Shown one piece after another: positions 43,859 through 52,349 of a stretch of DNA of 64,000 nt. Position 1 is the stretch's first letter; the number at the start of each line of letters is the position of its first letter. The translations under genes and the position numbers were made by a program. The stretch spans positions 82,148 to 146,147 of the forward strand of contig NZ_BMNT01000014.1 in assembly GCF_014646695.1 (NCBI RefSeq), read 5' to 3'. The DNA comes from Sphaerisporangium melleum. Lineage in GTDB: Bacteria; Actinomycetota; Actinomycetes; Streptosporangiales; Streptosporangiaceae. Under the pieces are notes generated by a model. That model did not search any database, was not told the DNA's origin, and was given only the letters and a program-made list of their open reading frames with translations.

Positions 43859-45315
43859 GAGTCGCCTCTTCTCGTCGATACGCTCGGCCGTTTCGCCGAC
43901 GTGCTGGCATGTTCGACGGTCGTCCGACCGTTCGTCACTATAGATCGCACCCGGTGAAAGTGAAAGATCTTTTTCTGCGAGGAATGTCCGTAACGCATTC
44001 CGGGCTCACCATAAATCGCCGATCGTCCTGCCCTTCGGGCCGCGGCCGATTTCGCCGCCGGAATGTGGCCGGCGCCCGCCGGGGTGATGTCGCTGCGGAA
44101 ATGCGGCATTCCGTGCAGGAGGAGGGTGGCGAGCGGTACGGCGAATCCGGCGACCGCGCTGATCATCAGCAGCGCCGAGCGGCCGGTCGCCGCGCTGATC
44201 GGACCGGTCAGCGCCAGCCCGAGAGGTGTGGTGAACGAGGAGGCGAGCCAGTCCACCGAGGTGACCCGTGCGAGGCGTTCGGGTGGGATCTCCCGCTGCA
44301 GGTTCACCGACCACTGCACGGCGTAGACCTCCAGCCCGAAACCGGCGAGGGCGTAGCACGCGTACAGCGACGCCGGCGAGGCGTGCCCGGCGAGCGCGAG
44401 CGGCACGGCGCCGTAGAGCGCGACGCCGACGACCGCGGCCAGGCCCGGGCGGGCGGGCTTCCAGCGCATGCTGATCAGCCCGCCCGCCAGTCCGCCGACC
44501 GAGAGCATCGCGAGAGCGCTCCCATAGACGGCATCCCCGCCGAAGGCGTCCCGGGAGATGAGCGGCAACAGGACCATCGTCGGCGCGATGACCAGCATCT
44601 GCTGCAGCGCGATGACGGTGATGCCGCCGGTGACCCAGGGCCGCCGGGACACCTCCGACAGGCCGTCGGCGATCTCCCGGACGGCCGAGGCCCGCGGCGA
44701 CGGCGGCACCGCGGGCTCGCGCAGTGGCAGGAGAAGGGCGAGGCCGACGAGGTAGGCGGCCAGTACGGCGAGGAACCCGATGCGGGGAGACCCCGCCGTG
44801 ACCACGTACGCGCCGAGGCCGGGCCCGACGATGGCGCCGAGCCGCCACGAGACCGCCACCAGCGCCGCGGCGGCCGGGCGCTGGCCGGGTTCCAGGACCG
44901 ACGACAGGCACGCCTGGTACGCCGGCCGGTGGAACGCCTCTCCCGCTCCGGCGAGGAAGACCAGCGAGGCGAGGAGCCAGGTGGAGGTCCCGCCCTGCAG
45001 ACCCACGGCGACCGCGCAGCACTGGAAGGCCAGCGAGGCGACCATGACCGTCCGTCGCGGCAACCGGTCCGCCCACAGCCCGCCGAGCAGCGCGAACATG
45101 ATCAACGCGATCCATCGGCCGGTGAAGATCGCCCCCACTGTCGAGGCGCTGCCGCCCGCGTTGAGCGCCGCGATGGTCACGGTGACCGGAAAGATCTGGT
45201 CGGCCGCCACCGACATCGAGAAGCTGAACCACAGCAGGCGGAACTCGCGATTGCGTGCCACCGAACCGCGGATGGGGCGGACCCGGCGGGCAGGCTTCCT
45301 CGACAGAACCGGCAT
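43855..45315 (-). CDS. MFS exporter of the peptide locus
   Basis: A 486-residue major facilitator of the MFS_3/enterobactin-exporter type with 12 membrane segments to about residue 385. Motif A appears as GGLWADRLPRRTVM. The last 90 residues are a hydrophilic tail unlike the rest, encoded by AT-richer DNA that also contains the peptide promoter, as if the original stop were lost. ATG 45315 is preferred to ATG 45357 because the palindrome at 45326-45339 lies between them. It likely exports, and gives resistance to, the peptide product. Confidence 0.85.
   Translation of the reverse strand: MPVLSRKPARRVRPIRGSVARNREFRLLWFSFSMSVAADQIFPVTVTIAALNAGGSASTVGAIFTGRWIALIMFALLGGLWADRLPRRTVMVASLAFQCCAVAVGLQGGTSTWLLASLVFLAGAGEAFHRPAYQACLSSVLEPGQRPAAAALVAVSWRLGAIVGPGLGAYVVTAGSPRIGFLAVLAAYLVGLALLLPLREPAVPPSPRASAVREIADGLSEVSRRPWVTGGITVIALQQMLVIAPTMVLLPLISRDAFGGDAVYGSALAMLSVGGLAGGLISMRWKPARPGLAAVVGVALYGAVPLALAGHASPASLYACYALAGFGLEVYAVQWSVNLQREIPPERLARVTSVDWLASSFTTPLGLALTGPISAATGRSALLMISAVAGFAVPLATLLLHGMPHFRSDITPAGAGHIPAAKSAAARRAGRSAIYGEPGMRYGHSSQKKIFHFHRVRSIVTNGRTTVEHASTSAKRPSVSTRRGDS
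43937..43965 (-). promoter_or_regulatory. Promoter ahead of the peptide gene, inside the MFS 3' end
   Basis: On the minus strand TATAGT (43942-43937) is a near-consensus -10, with TTTCAC 17 bases upstream (43965-43960). The surrounding DNA is locally AT-rich. It would give the peptide and E1 genes their own transcript with a leader of about 70 bases. Confidence 0.5.
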
Positions 45316-45325
45316 GCCAAGAATC

Positions 45326-45339
45326 AACCGTGAACGGTT
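45326..45339. promoter_or_regulatory. Palindrome ahead of the MFS gene
   Basis: AACCGT-ga-ACGGTT is a perfect 6+2+6 palindrome ending 11 bases before ATG 45315, a probable operator for the peptide locus. Confidence 0.5.
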
Positions 45340-45579
45340 AAGTCGCGCAAGGTGCATTGTTCGAGAAATTCGCCGTGGATTTCCGGCTGTTCATCACGAT
45401 GCCACAGGATGATCCGGTGTTCGTCGGGATCGGGCAGTTCGTGTGTGCGGTGCGTGCGGTCGCTGTGGCATCCCGGCGCCGGCGCCGGCCGGTGGCGGTC
45501 CCGGTACGACGCGGCGGCGTCTGAAGCGTTCATCGCACAGGGCCGTCGCGGCGATGGTGAGCGGGTGCGGAACGGGCGG

Positions 45580-45800
45580 TCAGCGCGGCCGTTCGGGGCC
45601 GGGCTCGTGCACGATGAGCCAGACGGCGACGGCCTGCTCGGTGGCGGACCGGTTGCCCGCGACGTGGGGCCGGCCGGGAAGGTGATCGAGTCGCCGGCGG
45701 ACAGGGTGACCACCTCGCGAAGCCGCCACGGTGATCACGGCCTCGTGGCCATGGTCGCGTTCGAGCGGCTCTCGCCCCGCATCACCGGCCTGGACCGCGA
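45580..45800 (-). pseudogene. Remnant of a cupin-sensor regulator
   Basis: Read leftwards, the C-terminus of a cupin domain can be pieced together only by changing frame twice: HGHEAVITVA in one frame, REVVTLSAGDSITFPA in the next, RPHVAGN...EPGPERPR back in the first. The AGDSITFPA and PH elements are typical of XRE-cupin regulators. No intact HTH is found upstream. Confidence 0.4.
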
Positions 45801-45988
45801 CCTGGCCGCGGCCTCCGACGACCTCCGGCCGACCTCGAACCCGGCAGGCCCGCCGGGGCTCGTCCCGGCGATCAGAGCCGTGCGCTCGATCGTGTGTCCC
45901 GGTGCCTGCCTTCCGGTGGGAAGGCCGCATGGTGCCTTCAGCACCGCCCGTGGCCCGAGCGGCCTCTATCAACTGCCGCTGACTTTCT

Positions 45989-46018
45989 GTAGTCATGTGA
46001 CTACTCATCGGATACGCT
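45989..46018 (+). promoter_or_regulatory. Promoter with overlapping operator for the crystallin gene
   Basis: GTAGTCA-tg-TGACTAC (45989-46004) is a perfect 7+2+7 palindrome. It overlaps a -35 TAGTCA (45990-45995), which is 17 bases from -10 TACGCT (46013-46018). A bound regulator would compete with polymerase. Confidence 0.5.
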
Positions 46019-46082
46019 GTGTCGCGGCCCCTCCGACCATGGTGGGCGTCTCTCGAGCAACCCCCTCTCGAACGGAGACACC

Positions 46083-46871
46083 ATGTCAAGCGACCAGCTC
46101 AGCGTCGAGACCCGGCGAGGCGTCGAACGGCTTCTGAGGTTCTCCGGGAACGTCGGCGGGCTGAAGGAGGACGACGTCCTGGCCGTCCTGCGCGAGGCGG
46201 GCATCACCACGCTGGAGTCGCTGGTCCAGCACGCCCTGGCGGTGCCGCCGCCCGCCGAGCCCGAGCCGCTCGACCCCATCCGCCTTCTCGCGCCCGCTTC
46301 CGCGGACGCCGCCCCGTCGTCCGCGCCGCTGTCACACCGGGTGCCGCAGGTGGCCGTGGTCGTCGACGGCGTCGAGTACGACCCGGCCGACATCACCCGC
46401 TTCGACGGCCAGGAGCTGACCTTCGTGGCCGACGGTTCCCCCGACCGCGTCCTCGCCTTCACCGACGACAGGCCGCTGCGCACGGCGATATGGGCGGCCA
46501 CGGCGATCGGCCGGTCGAGCACGAGCACCGCCGCGCCCGGCGACACGCGCACCGGCACCCGGCCGCCCACGATCGGCGAGGTGCAGATGTTCGAGCACCA
46601 CTTCTACGGCGGCGACTGGTTCTGGCTGGGCGCCAGGCTCGGCTGGCCCGACCTGACCGGGGTCAGGCACGGCTCCTGGCCCGGCTCCGACTGGAACGAC
46701 ACCATCAGCTCGGTCGGCGCGACCAACTGCCTGGTCTTCTACTACGAGCACATCAACTACGGCGGCATCAAGCTGTACGGCACGCCGGGCATCGACCTCC
46801 CCGACCTGGAGCGGATCGGCTGGAACGACCGCATCTCCTCGGTCGCCAACTACGGCCCCATCGGCGGCTGA
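46083..46871 (+). CDS. Beta/gamma-crystallin domain protein
   Basis: A 262-residue protein without a signal peptide. The last 95 residues form a beta/gamma-crystallin domain with two Greek-key halves, each carrying the calcium-binding signature: WNDTISSV and WNDRISSV, preceded by FEHHFYGG and YEHINYGG. The N-terminal 50 residues are helical and followed by a Pro/Ala-rich linker and a short beta-rich segment (VVVDGVEYDPADI). GGAG six bases before ATG 46083 supports the start. Microbial relatives bind calcium and gain stability from it; the cellular role is unknown. Confidence 0.82.
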   Translation: MSSDQLSVETRRGVERLLRFSGNVGGLKEDDVLAVLREAGITTLESLVQHALAVPPPAEPEPLDPIRLLAPASADAAPSSAPLSHRVPQVAVVVDGVEYDPADITRFDGQELTFVADGSPDRVLAFTDDRPLRTAIWAATAIGRSSTSTAAPGDTRTGTRPPTIGEVQMFEHHFYGGDWFWLGARLGWPDLTGVRHGSWPGSDWNDTISSVGATNCLVFYYEHINYGGIKLYGTPGIDLPDLERIGWNDRISSVANYGPIGG

Positions 46872-47003
46872 GGGCAGGACCTTCCGGAGACACCACCGAC
46901 CCAGCGGGGCCTCCTGGCCGAGGTCCCGCCACGGCATTCACCGATCCGCGGCGGAGCGGCCGTGCCGGTCGTCCCCGCGTCCCTCCGGCGTCCGCCGGGA
47001 GCC

Positions 47004-47414
47004 TCACGTGTGCGCCGAACGGTGCAGGAGCATCACGCCGAGCATCAGCGGGAGCATGGCCAGGTGCGCGAGCACCATGAGGGTGCCCCCGTCGATCACG
47101 CCGAGCCAGAGCAGCGGGAACAGCGGGACGGCCGGGGCGAACATCGCCGCGCACATCTCCAGGGTGTGCCGCCAGGAGTGGCCGCGCACCCGCATCCACA
47201 CGGCCATGCCGACCGACATGTCGAAGGCCATCAGCAGGTAGCCGAGATCGGGGTGTCGTGAGTGGGAGACCTCCAGGCCCGCCGCGGATCGGAGGAACCC
47301 CAGGACGGCCATTCCGGCGGCCATCGCGAGGATCATCTCGACGTAGTGCAGGGTGAACCGGAGCCGGCCGCCGCGCCGGTTCGTGGACGTCGATGTCGTC
47401 GTTGTCTGCGTCAT
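47004..47414 (-). CDS. Small four-helix membrane protein
   Basis: A 136-residue protein with four hydrophobic segments, the second and third containing MAFDMSVGMAVWMRVRGHSW and HTLEMCAAMFAPAVPLFPLLW. Homologues in actinomycetes are often loosely labelled flagellar FliP-like, which I do not trust. Several Met and His residues inside the helices could bind metal. It converges on the crystallin gene and diverges from the GlxA-type regulator. Function unknown. Confidence 0.7.
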   Translation of the reverse strand: MTQTTTTSTSTNRRGGRLRFTLHYVEMILAMAAGMAVLGFLRSAAGLEVSHSRHPDLGYLLMAFDMSVGMAVWMRVRGHSWRHTLEMCAAMFAPAVPLFPLLWLGVIDGGTLMVLAHLAMLPLMLGVMLLHRSAHT

Positions 47415-47476
47415 GGTCCGACTATGTGAGCCGGGCGCGCCGCGCCCAAGGAACGCCGGCGGGAAGGTCGGAAATC

Positions 47477-47505
47477 TTGGGCCGCCGGTCCTTTCGGCCT
47501 ACAGT
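47477..47505 (+). promoter_or_regulatory. Leaderless promoter of the GlxA-type gene
   Basis: TTGGGC (47477-47482), 17 bases, TACAGT (47500-47505), then six bases to ATG 47512. No ribosome site of normal spacing is present. Confidence 0.4.
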
Positions 47506-47511
47506 CGGGGC

Positions 47512-48480
47512 ATGGACGCGCGGGATTTCGTGATCGTCGGCTACGCCGCCGCCGAGTTACTCGACATCGCCTGCGTCGTGGCGAGCCTCGAATGCGCCAA
47601 CTGGCACGGCGCGGCCCCCTACTACAGGGTCCGCTTCGCCACACCGGGCGCGCGGCCCATCGACTGCGGCCCGACCGTGACGTTGCAGCCCGGCGAGATA
47701 CTCGAACGGATCACCGGCCCGATCGACACGCTGCTCGTGTCCGGCGGGAGCGGCAGCCAGGACGCGGCGGGCGACCGGCTGATCGTCGGGCACGTCCGGC
47801 GGCTCGCGGCGGAGAGCCGCCGGGTGGCGTCGGTGTGCACCGGTACGTGGATCCTGGCCGCCGCGGGGCTCCTGGACGGCCGCCGGACCACGACCCACTG
47901 GCGCTGGGCGGGCGAGCTCGCCGCCGCACATCCGAAGGTCCGCGTGGACGCCGACCCCATCTTCATCCGGGACGGCAACGTCTACACCTCCGCCGGCGTG
48001 ACCAGCGCCCTGGACCTGACGCTCGCCCTCATCGAGGAGGACAACGGTCCCGAGCTGGCGCGCGTTGTGGCCCGACAGCTCGTCACCTACCTGCAACGCC
48101 CGGGCAACCAGGCGCAGATGAGCGTGTTCACCGCCCCGCCGCCCCCGTCCGACGGCCTGGTCAGAAAGGTGGTCGACCACATCACCGCCCACCTTTCCGC
48201 CGACCTGGCAGTCGCGACGCTCGCCGCCCACGCGGGCGTGAGCGAGCGTCACCTGACCCGGCTGTTCCTGCGGCACTTCGGGCAGCCGCCGGGCAGGTTC
48301 GTGCGGCAGGCCCGGGTCGAGGCGGCGGCCCACCTGCTGACCTCCACCACCCTGCCCATGGCCGCTGTGGCCGGCCGCTGCGGTCTGGGCACGGCCGAAT
48401 CCCTCCGCCAGGCCTTCCTGGACCGCTACGGCGTCTCCCCCTCCCACTACCGCCGCACCCAGTCCCGCCACCCCGAATAG
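47512..48480 (+). CDS. GlxA-type transcriptional regulator (DJ-1/PfpI plus AraC HTH)
   Basis: A 322-residue regulator. Residues 5-190 form a DJ-1/PfpI-like domain with the nucleophile-elbow Cys in VASVCTGTWILAAAGLLDG followed by TTHW. Residues 220-318 are an AraC DNA-binding domain with two HTH motifs (VATLAAHAGVSERHLTRLFLRHFGQPPGRF and PMAAVAGRCGLGTAESLRQAFLDRYGVSPSHYRR). Family members respond to small metabolites or amidated compounds; the effector here is unknown. It may control the divergent membrane protein. Confidence 0.9.
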   Translation: MDARDFVIVGYAAAELLDIACVVASLECANWHGAAPYYRVRFATPGARPIDCGPTVTLQPGEILERITGPIDTLLVSGGSGSQDAAGDRLIVGHVRRLAAESRRVASVCTGTWILAAAGLLDGRRTTTHWRWAGELAAAHPKVRVDADPIFIRDGNVYTSAGVTSALDLTLALIEEDNGPELARVVARQLVTYLQRPGNQAQMSVFTAPPPPSDGLVRKVVDHITAHLSADLAVATLAAHAGVSERHLTRLFLRHFGQPPGRFVRQARVEAAAHLLTSTTLPMAAVAGRCGLGTAESLRQAFLDRYGVSPSHYRRTQSRHPE

Positions 48481-48653
48481 GCCGCCGTTCAGCGCACTGC
48501 GTGCGGGGTCCTGCGGTGATGACGCGGCGTCGCCGCACATCGACGCCGGCGAGCGGAACCTCCCGGAATGCCACTGGCCGACTCTGACCACACCGCCGAG
48601 GTCCGCTCCGGCGTTCAGCAGGCAGGCAGAGTGGTGCGGTCGTGCCGGTGGGA

Positions 48654-49901
48654 TCAGACGGTCTCGGTTCCGATGGCGAACGCCTCGATCAGGCGGATCG
48701 CGCCGGCCGGGCCGGCGTCCGCCGTGAGCAGGGCGCGTTGGCGGTCGGCGCCGGTGCCGGTGCGGGCCAGGGCGGTGAGCAGGCGGTCGACCTCCTCCTC
48801 GTCCCCCATCGCCCGCAGCGCGGGGCGGATCCGGTCGAGCATCTCGTCCACGAGCGCGGTGGCCGGGACGCTGCCGCCCGTCGTGGGGTGCACGCCGTCG
48901 CCGTTCAGCCCGAAGCGGGCGGCGGCCCACAGCGCGGCCCGCAGGATCTCCCCGTCGCCCGGGTCGGCCGTGTCGGCGCCCGCCGTCAGCTCGGCGCAGG
49001 CGGTGCGCACCAGCGCCCGCGACAGGGCGGCCTGCAGCACCGCCTCGTCCACCGTGGCGGGCACGTCCGCGACCCGGATCTCCACGGTCGGGAACCGCCC
49101 CGAGACCCTGGCCAGCCAGTAAGGGTGCGCGGAGGCGGCCAGCGTGCCGCTGCGGTGCAGCATGGCCGTCACCTGGTCGTAGTGCGCGGCACTGGAGAAG
49201 TGCGGGGGGATGTCGGTCGCGGGCCAGCGCGACAGGGCGACGGTGCGCCAGCTCGCGTACCCGGTGTCGGCGCCGTCGCAGAACGGCGAGTTGGCCGAGA
49301 TCGCCAGCAGGGTCGGCAGCCAGGGCCTGAGCCGATTGACCACCGCCACCGCCATCTCCCGGTCGGCCACGCCGACATGGACGTGCAACCCGCACGTCTC
49401 CTGCTGGGTGACCAGCAGGCCGTAGAGATCGCGCAACTCGCGGTACCGCGTCTTGTCCGACACGGCGCGGGGGACGGCCGGCGGGGTGACCGGAGCGCCG
49501 ACGGCCAGGACGCGCAGGCCCACCTCGGCCGCCGCGCCTCCCAGCCGGGCACGGCCCGCGGTCAGCACCTCACGAAGTCCGCCCAGGTCCGTCCGCACGG
49601 GGGACACCGTCTCGATCATGGACGCCAGCAACTCGGCCTCGAACGCGGTCACGGACCCCGCCGGCTCGGCGGCCGGACCCGCCGCCGTGAGATCGCCCGA
49701 GCCGGTCGCCGCGGACGCCTCCGCCTGCCGGCCGGCCACGTGCGCGGGCTCGACGGCCCGTCGCCCGCCGAGCTCGTCCAGCAGCCGTGCGTTGCCGGGG
49801 ACGGGGCGGCCGTCCGTGGCATCGACGAGCAGGAACTCCTCCTCGACACCGAGGGTCACCCCGTCGCCCTCGGCCGGATGATAGGACCGCGCGAAGCTCA
49901 T
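48654..49901 (-). CDS. YbdK-type carboxylate-amine ligase (glutamate-cysteine ligase 2 family)
   Basis: A 415-residue ATP-dependent ligase. The start TLGVEEEFLLVD carries the metal-binding Glu cluster, and CGLHVHVGV and RFPTVEIRVAD are further active-site strands of the GCS2 family. YbdK-type proteins have weak glutamate-cysteine ligase activity and join a carboxylate to an amine; the true substrate is not known. A -10 TACAAT lies about 110 bases upstream. Confidence 0.9.
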   Translation of the reverse strand: MSFARSYHPAEGDGVTLGVEEEFLLVDATDGRPVPGNARLLDELGGRRAVEPAHVAGRQAEASAATGSGDLTAAGPAAEPAGSVTAFEAELLASMIETVSPVRTDLGGLREVLTAGRARLGGAAAEVGLRVLAVGAPVTPPAVPRAVSDKTRYRELRDLYGLLVTQQETCGLHVHVGVADREMAVAVVNRLRPWLPTLLAISANSPFCDGADTGYASWRTVALSRWPATDIPPHFSSAAHYDQVTAMLHRSGTLAASAHPYWLARVSGRFPTVEIRVADVPATVDEAVLQAALSRALVRTACAELTAGADTADPGDGEILRAALWAAARFGLNGDGVHPTTGGSVPATALVDEMLDRIRPALRAMGDEEEVDRLLTALARTGTGADRQRALLTADAGPAGAIRLIEAFAIGTETV

Positions 49902-50007
49902 CTACACCGCCCCGGGCCACGAAGGGAAGGCCGCCGGCAGCCCAGGACGACCCGGACACCTACGCGACACGGCCGGCATCCGGCGCTTCGGCTCGTTCAT
50001 CAACATC

Positions 50008-50013
50008 ATTGTA
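50008..50013 (-). promoter_or_regulatory. -10 element upstream of the YbdK-type gene
   Basis: On the minus strand TACAAT, five of six bases as TATAAT, lies in a short AT-rich patch about 107 bases before ATG 49901. No good -35 was found. Confidence 0.35.
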
Positions 50014-50105
50014 AAACCGCCTCCTCCCGCCCACGAGGCTCGCCGGGCATTGATCGCTCACGCCGCCGGGTACGGCCGACCGGACCGTGCTCACGGGAAG
50101 TGCCG

Positions 50106-51362
50106 TCAGCCGGGCGGGGCCGTTTCCGCGAGGCGGCCGACCAGAAACGACCGTTCGGCCTCGTTGCCGGTCAGCGCGATCGCCCGCTCGTACTCCGCGG
50201 CGGCCTCGGCCCCGCGTCCCGTGCGGCGCAGCAGGTCCGCTCGGACGGCCGCCAGGTACGGGTACCCGGCGAGCCGCCCCTCCCGGTCAAGGCGCTCGAC
50301 CTCGGCCAGCGCGTCGGCCGGTCCGCTGGTCATGGCCACCGCCACCGCCCGGTTGAGCGCGACCACCGGGGACGGCCACACCCGCGCCAGCTCGTCGTAC
50401 AGCACCAGGATCTGCGCCCAGTCGGTGGCCTCGTAGGCGGGCGCGGTGGCGTGCAGCGCCGCGATGGCGGCCTGCAGGGCGAACCGGCCGGGCCGACCGC
50501 CCCGCAGCGCCCCGACGACGAGGTCGTGCGCCTCGGCGATGGCGGCCCGGTCCCAGGCCGAACGGTCCTGCTCCTCCAGCGGCAGCAGCCGCCCGTCCGC
50601 CGTCGTGCGGGTGGCGCGGCGGGCGTGACCGGCCAGCAGCAGGGCGAGCAGCCCGCGCACCTCCCGCTCGCCCGGCATCAGATCGCGCAGCATGCGCGCC
50701 AGCTCCAGCGCGCGGCCCGCGAGGTCGTCCTTGGTCAGGGTCGGCCCCGCCGGCGCGGTGTGGCCGGTGGTGAACAGCAGGTGGATCACGGTGAGGGCGG
50801 CGTCCAGCCGGCCCGGCAGATCTGCCGGCGCGGGCATCCGGAAGGGGATCCGCGCCGCCGCGATCTTCTTCTTGGCCCGGGTGACGCGGGCCGCCATGGT
50901 CGTCTCCGGCACCAGGAACGCCCTGGCGATCTCCGGCGTGGTCATGCCGCAGACCAGCCGGAGCGTCAGCGCGACCTGGGCCTCGGCGGCCAGCGCCGGG
51001 TGACAGCACAGGAAGACGAGCCGCAGCCGGTCGTCACCCGCCGCGGCGCCGTCCCGAAGATCCGCACCGGAGACGTCCGGGCCGGGGGAGGACGCCGGCT
51101 CCACCAGCAGGTGCAGCTTCGACCGTAACGTACCGGCCCGGCGCAGGGCGTCCAGCGCGTTGTGCCGGGCCGCCGTGGTCAGCCACGCGCCCGGCCGGTC
51201 GGGCACGCCGCCCCTCGTCCAGGCGTCGAGCGCGTCGGCATAGGCGTCCTGGACGCACTCCTCGGCCAGCTCCAGGTCACGGGTGACGCGCACCGTCGCG
51301 GCGAGCACTCTGGCCCACTCGCGGCGGTGCGCGTCGGCGACCACGTCGGCGACCGAGGTCAC
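50106..51362 (-). CDS. ECF42-type RNA polymerase sigma factor with DUF6596/TPR extension
   Basis: A 418-residue sigma factor. Sigma2 (about 10-75: LELAEECVQDAYADALDAW) and sigma4 (about 105-165: LRLVCGMTTPEIARAFLVPETTMAARVTRAKKKI) are followed by the DUF6596 region and TPR-like helices to the end. No anti-sigma gene is near; in ECF42 the C-terminal extension takes that role. GTG 51362 overlaps the YCII gene stop (GTGA), the hallmark operon of this class. It probably directs transcription of its own operon. Confidence 0.93.
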   Translation of the reverse strand: MTSVADVVADAHRREWARVLAATVRVTRDLELAEECVQDAYADALDAWTRGGVPDRPGAWLTTAARHNALDALRRAGTLRSKLHLLVEPASSPGPDVSGADLRDGAAAGDDRLRLVFLCCHPALAAEAQVALTLRLVCGMTTPEIARAFLVPETTMAARVTRAKKKIAAARIPFRMPAPADLPGRLDAALTVIHLLFTTGHTAPAGPTLTKDDLAGRALELARMLRDLMPGEREVRGLLALLLAGHARRATRTTADGRLLPLEEQDRSAWDRAAIAEAHDLVVGALRGGRPGRFALQAAIAALHATAPAYEATDWAQILVLYDELARVWPSPVVALNRAVAVAMTSGPADALAEVERLDREGRLAGYPYLAAVRADLLRRTGRGAEAAAEYERAIALTGNEAERSFLVGRLAETAPPG

Positions 51363-51694
51363 GGAGCGAGCAGCGGCCGCACCTCGACGGCGCCGTCCAT
51401 GATCGGCAGCAGCCGGCCGATGGCGATCGCCTGGTCGAGGTCGGCGGCCTCGACCACGAAGAACCCGGCGATCACCTCCTTGCTCTCGATGAACGGGCCG
51501 TCGGTGACCATGCCGCCCTTGTGGATCGTCCGGGTGGTGGCGCTGGGCTGCAGCGCGTGCTCGGTGACGACCTTCGCGCCCATCGCCGCGATGTGCTCCC
51601 CGGCGCGCAGGTTGGCCTCCATCACCTCCGGCGGGATGTCGGCCACCCCACCGGGGGTCTCCTTCTCGTAGATCAGAATCGCGTACTGCGGCAT
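51359..51694 (-). CDS. YCII-domain (DGPF) protein
   Basis: A 111-residue YCII/DGPF protein: MPQYAILIYEKE at the start and MVTDGPFIESKEVIAGFFVVEA in the middle. AAGGGGG six bases before ATG 51694 chooses this start over the frame opening at 51754. DGPF proteins accompany ECF42 sigma factors; a catalytic or sensory role is suspected but unproven. Confidence 0.92.
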   Translation of the reverse strand: MPQYAILIYEKETPGGVADIPPEVMEANLRAGEHIAAMGAKVVTEHALQPSATTRTIHKGGMVTDGPFIESKEVIAGFFVVEAADLDQAIAIGRLLPIMDGAVEVRPLLAP

Positions 51695-51722
51695 GGCAGC
51701 CCCCTTCGCCTCGCTTCGGTGA

Positions 51723-52349
51723 TCACCAGTTGCCGGTCTCCGGGCCCATCGCACCGTACTGGAGGCCGCCGGCCCGCGCGTACGTACCGACCACCACCCC
51801 GGTGGCGGTCATCGTGACACCGGCCGGCCTGAGCCCGGCCGGGATCGTCCCGCCGGCGAACAGCCGCTTGCCGGAGCCGAGGAGCACGGGGAAGACCAGC
51901 AGATGGAACTCGTCGACGAGATCGTGCCGCAGGAGCGTCTGGACCAGCCCCCCGCTGCCGTGGACCTGGATCTCGCCGCCCTCGCCGCGCTTGAGTTCGC
52001 GTACCTCCTTGGCGACGTCGCCGCCGAGCAGCGTGGAGTTCCGCCACGACACCGTCTCCAGCGTCCGCGATGCCACGTACTTGCGCACGCCGTTCAGCTT
52101 CGCCCCGATCGGGTCGTCGTCCCCGGCCAGCGGCCAGGTCGCGGCGAACGACTCGTAGGTGGTGCGCCCCAGCAGGAGCGCGTCCGCCCGCCGGGTCAGT
52201 TCGCCTATCGCGCCGATCATCTCCCGGTCCATGTGCGGCACGGCCCAGCCGCCGTGCTCGAACCCTCCGTCGAGGTCCTCGTCCGCGCCGCCCGGCGCCT
52301 GCACGACCCCGTCCAGCGACATGAAGGCCATCACCATCAGTTTGCGCAT
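51723..52349 (-). CDS. Dihydrofolate-reductase-like (RibD C-terminal fold) protein
   Basis: A 208-residue protein of the DHFR/RibD-C superfamily: MVMAFMSLDGVVQAPG, LLGRTTYESFAATWP, VHGSGGLVQTLLRHDLVDEFHLLVFPVLLGSGKRLF. GGAGGAG precedes ATG 52349. It is the first gene of the ECF42 operon. It probably binds NADPH and reduces an unknown substrate; it is not the essential folate enzyme. Confidence 0.9.
   Translation of the reverse strand: MRKLMVMAFMSLDGVVQAPGGADEDLDGGFEHGGWAVPHMDREMIGAIGELTRRADALLLGRTTYESFAATWPLAGDDDPIGAKLNGVRKYVASRTLETVSWRNSTLLGGDVAKEVRELKRGEGGEIQVHGSGGLVQTLLRHDLVDEFHLLVFPVLLGSGKRLFAGGTIPAGLRPAGVTMTATGVVVGTYARAGGLQYGAMGPETGNW

Larger units (their letters stand above)
45316..46082. 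other. Gap between the peptide locus and the crystallin gene
   Basis: A 767-bp stretch with no intact gene. It holds the MFS operator, a cupin-like gene remnant (45580-45800), and the control region of the crystallin gene. Between 45340 and 45579 and between 45800 and 45980 I see nothing I can name. Confidence 0.4.
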
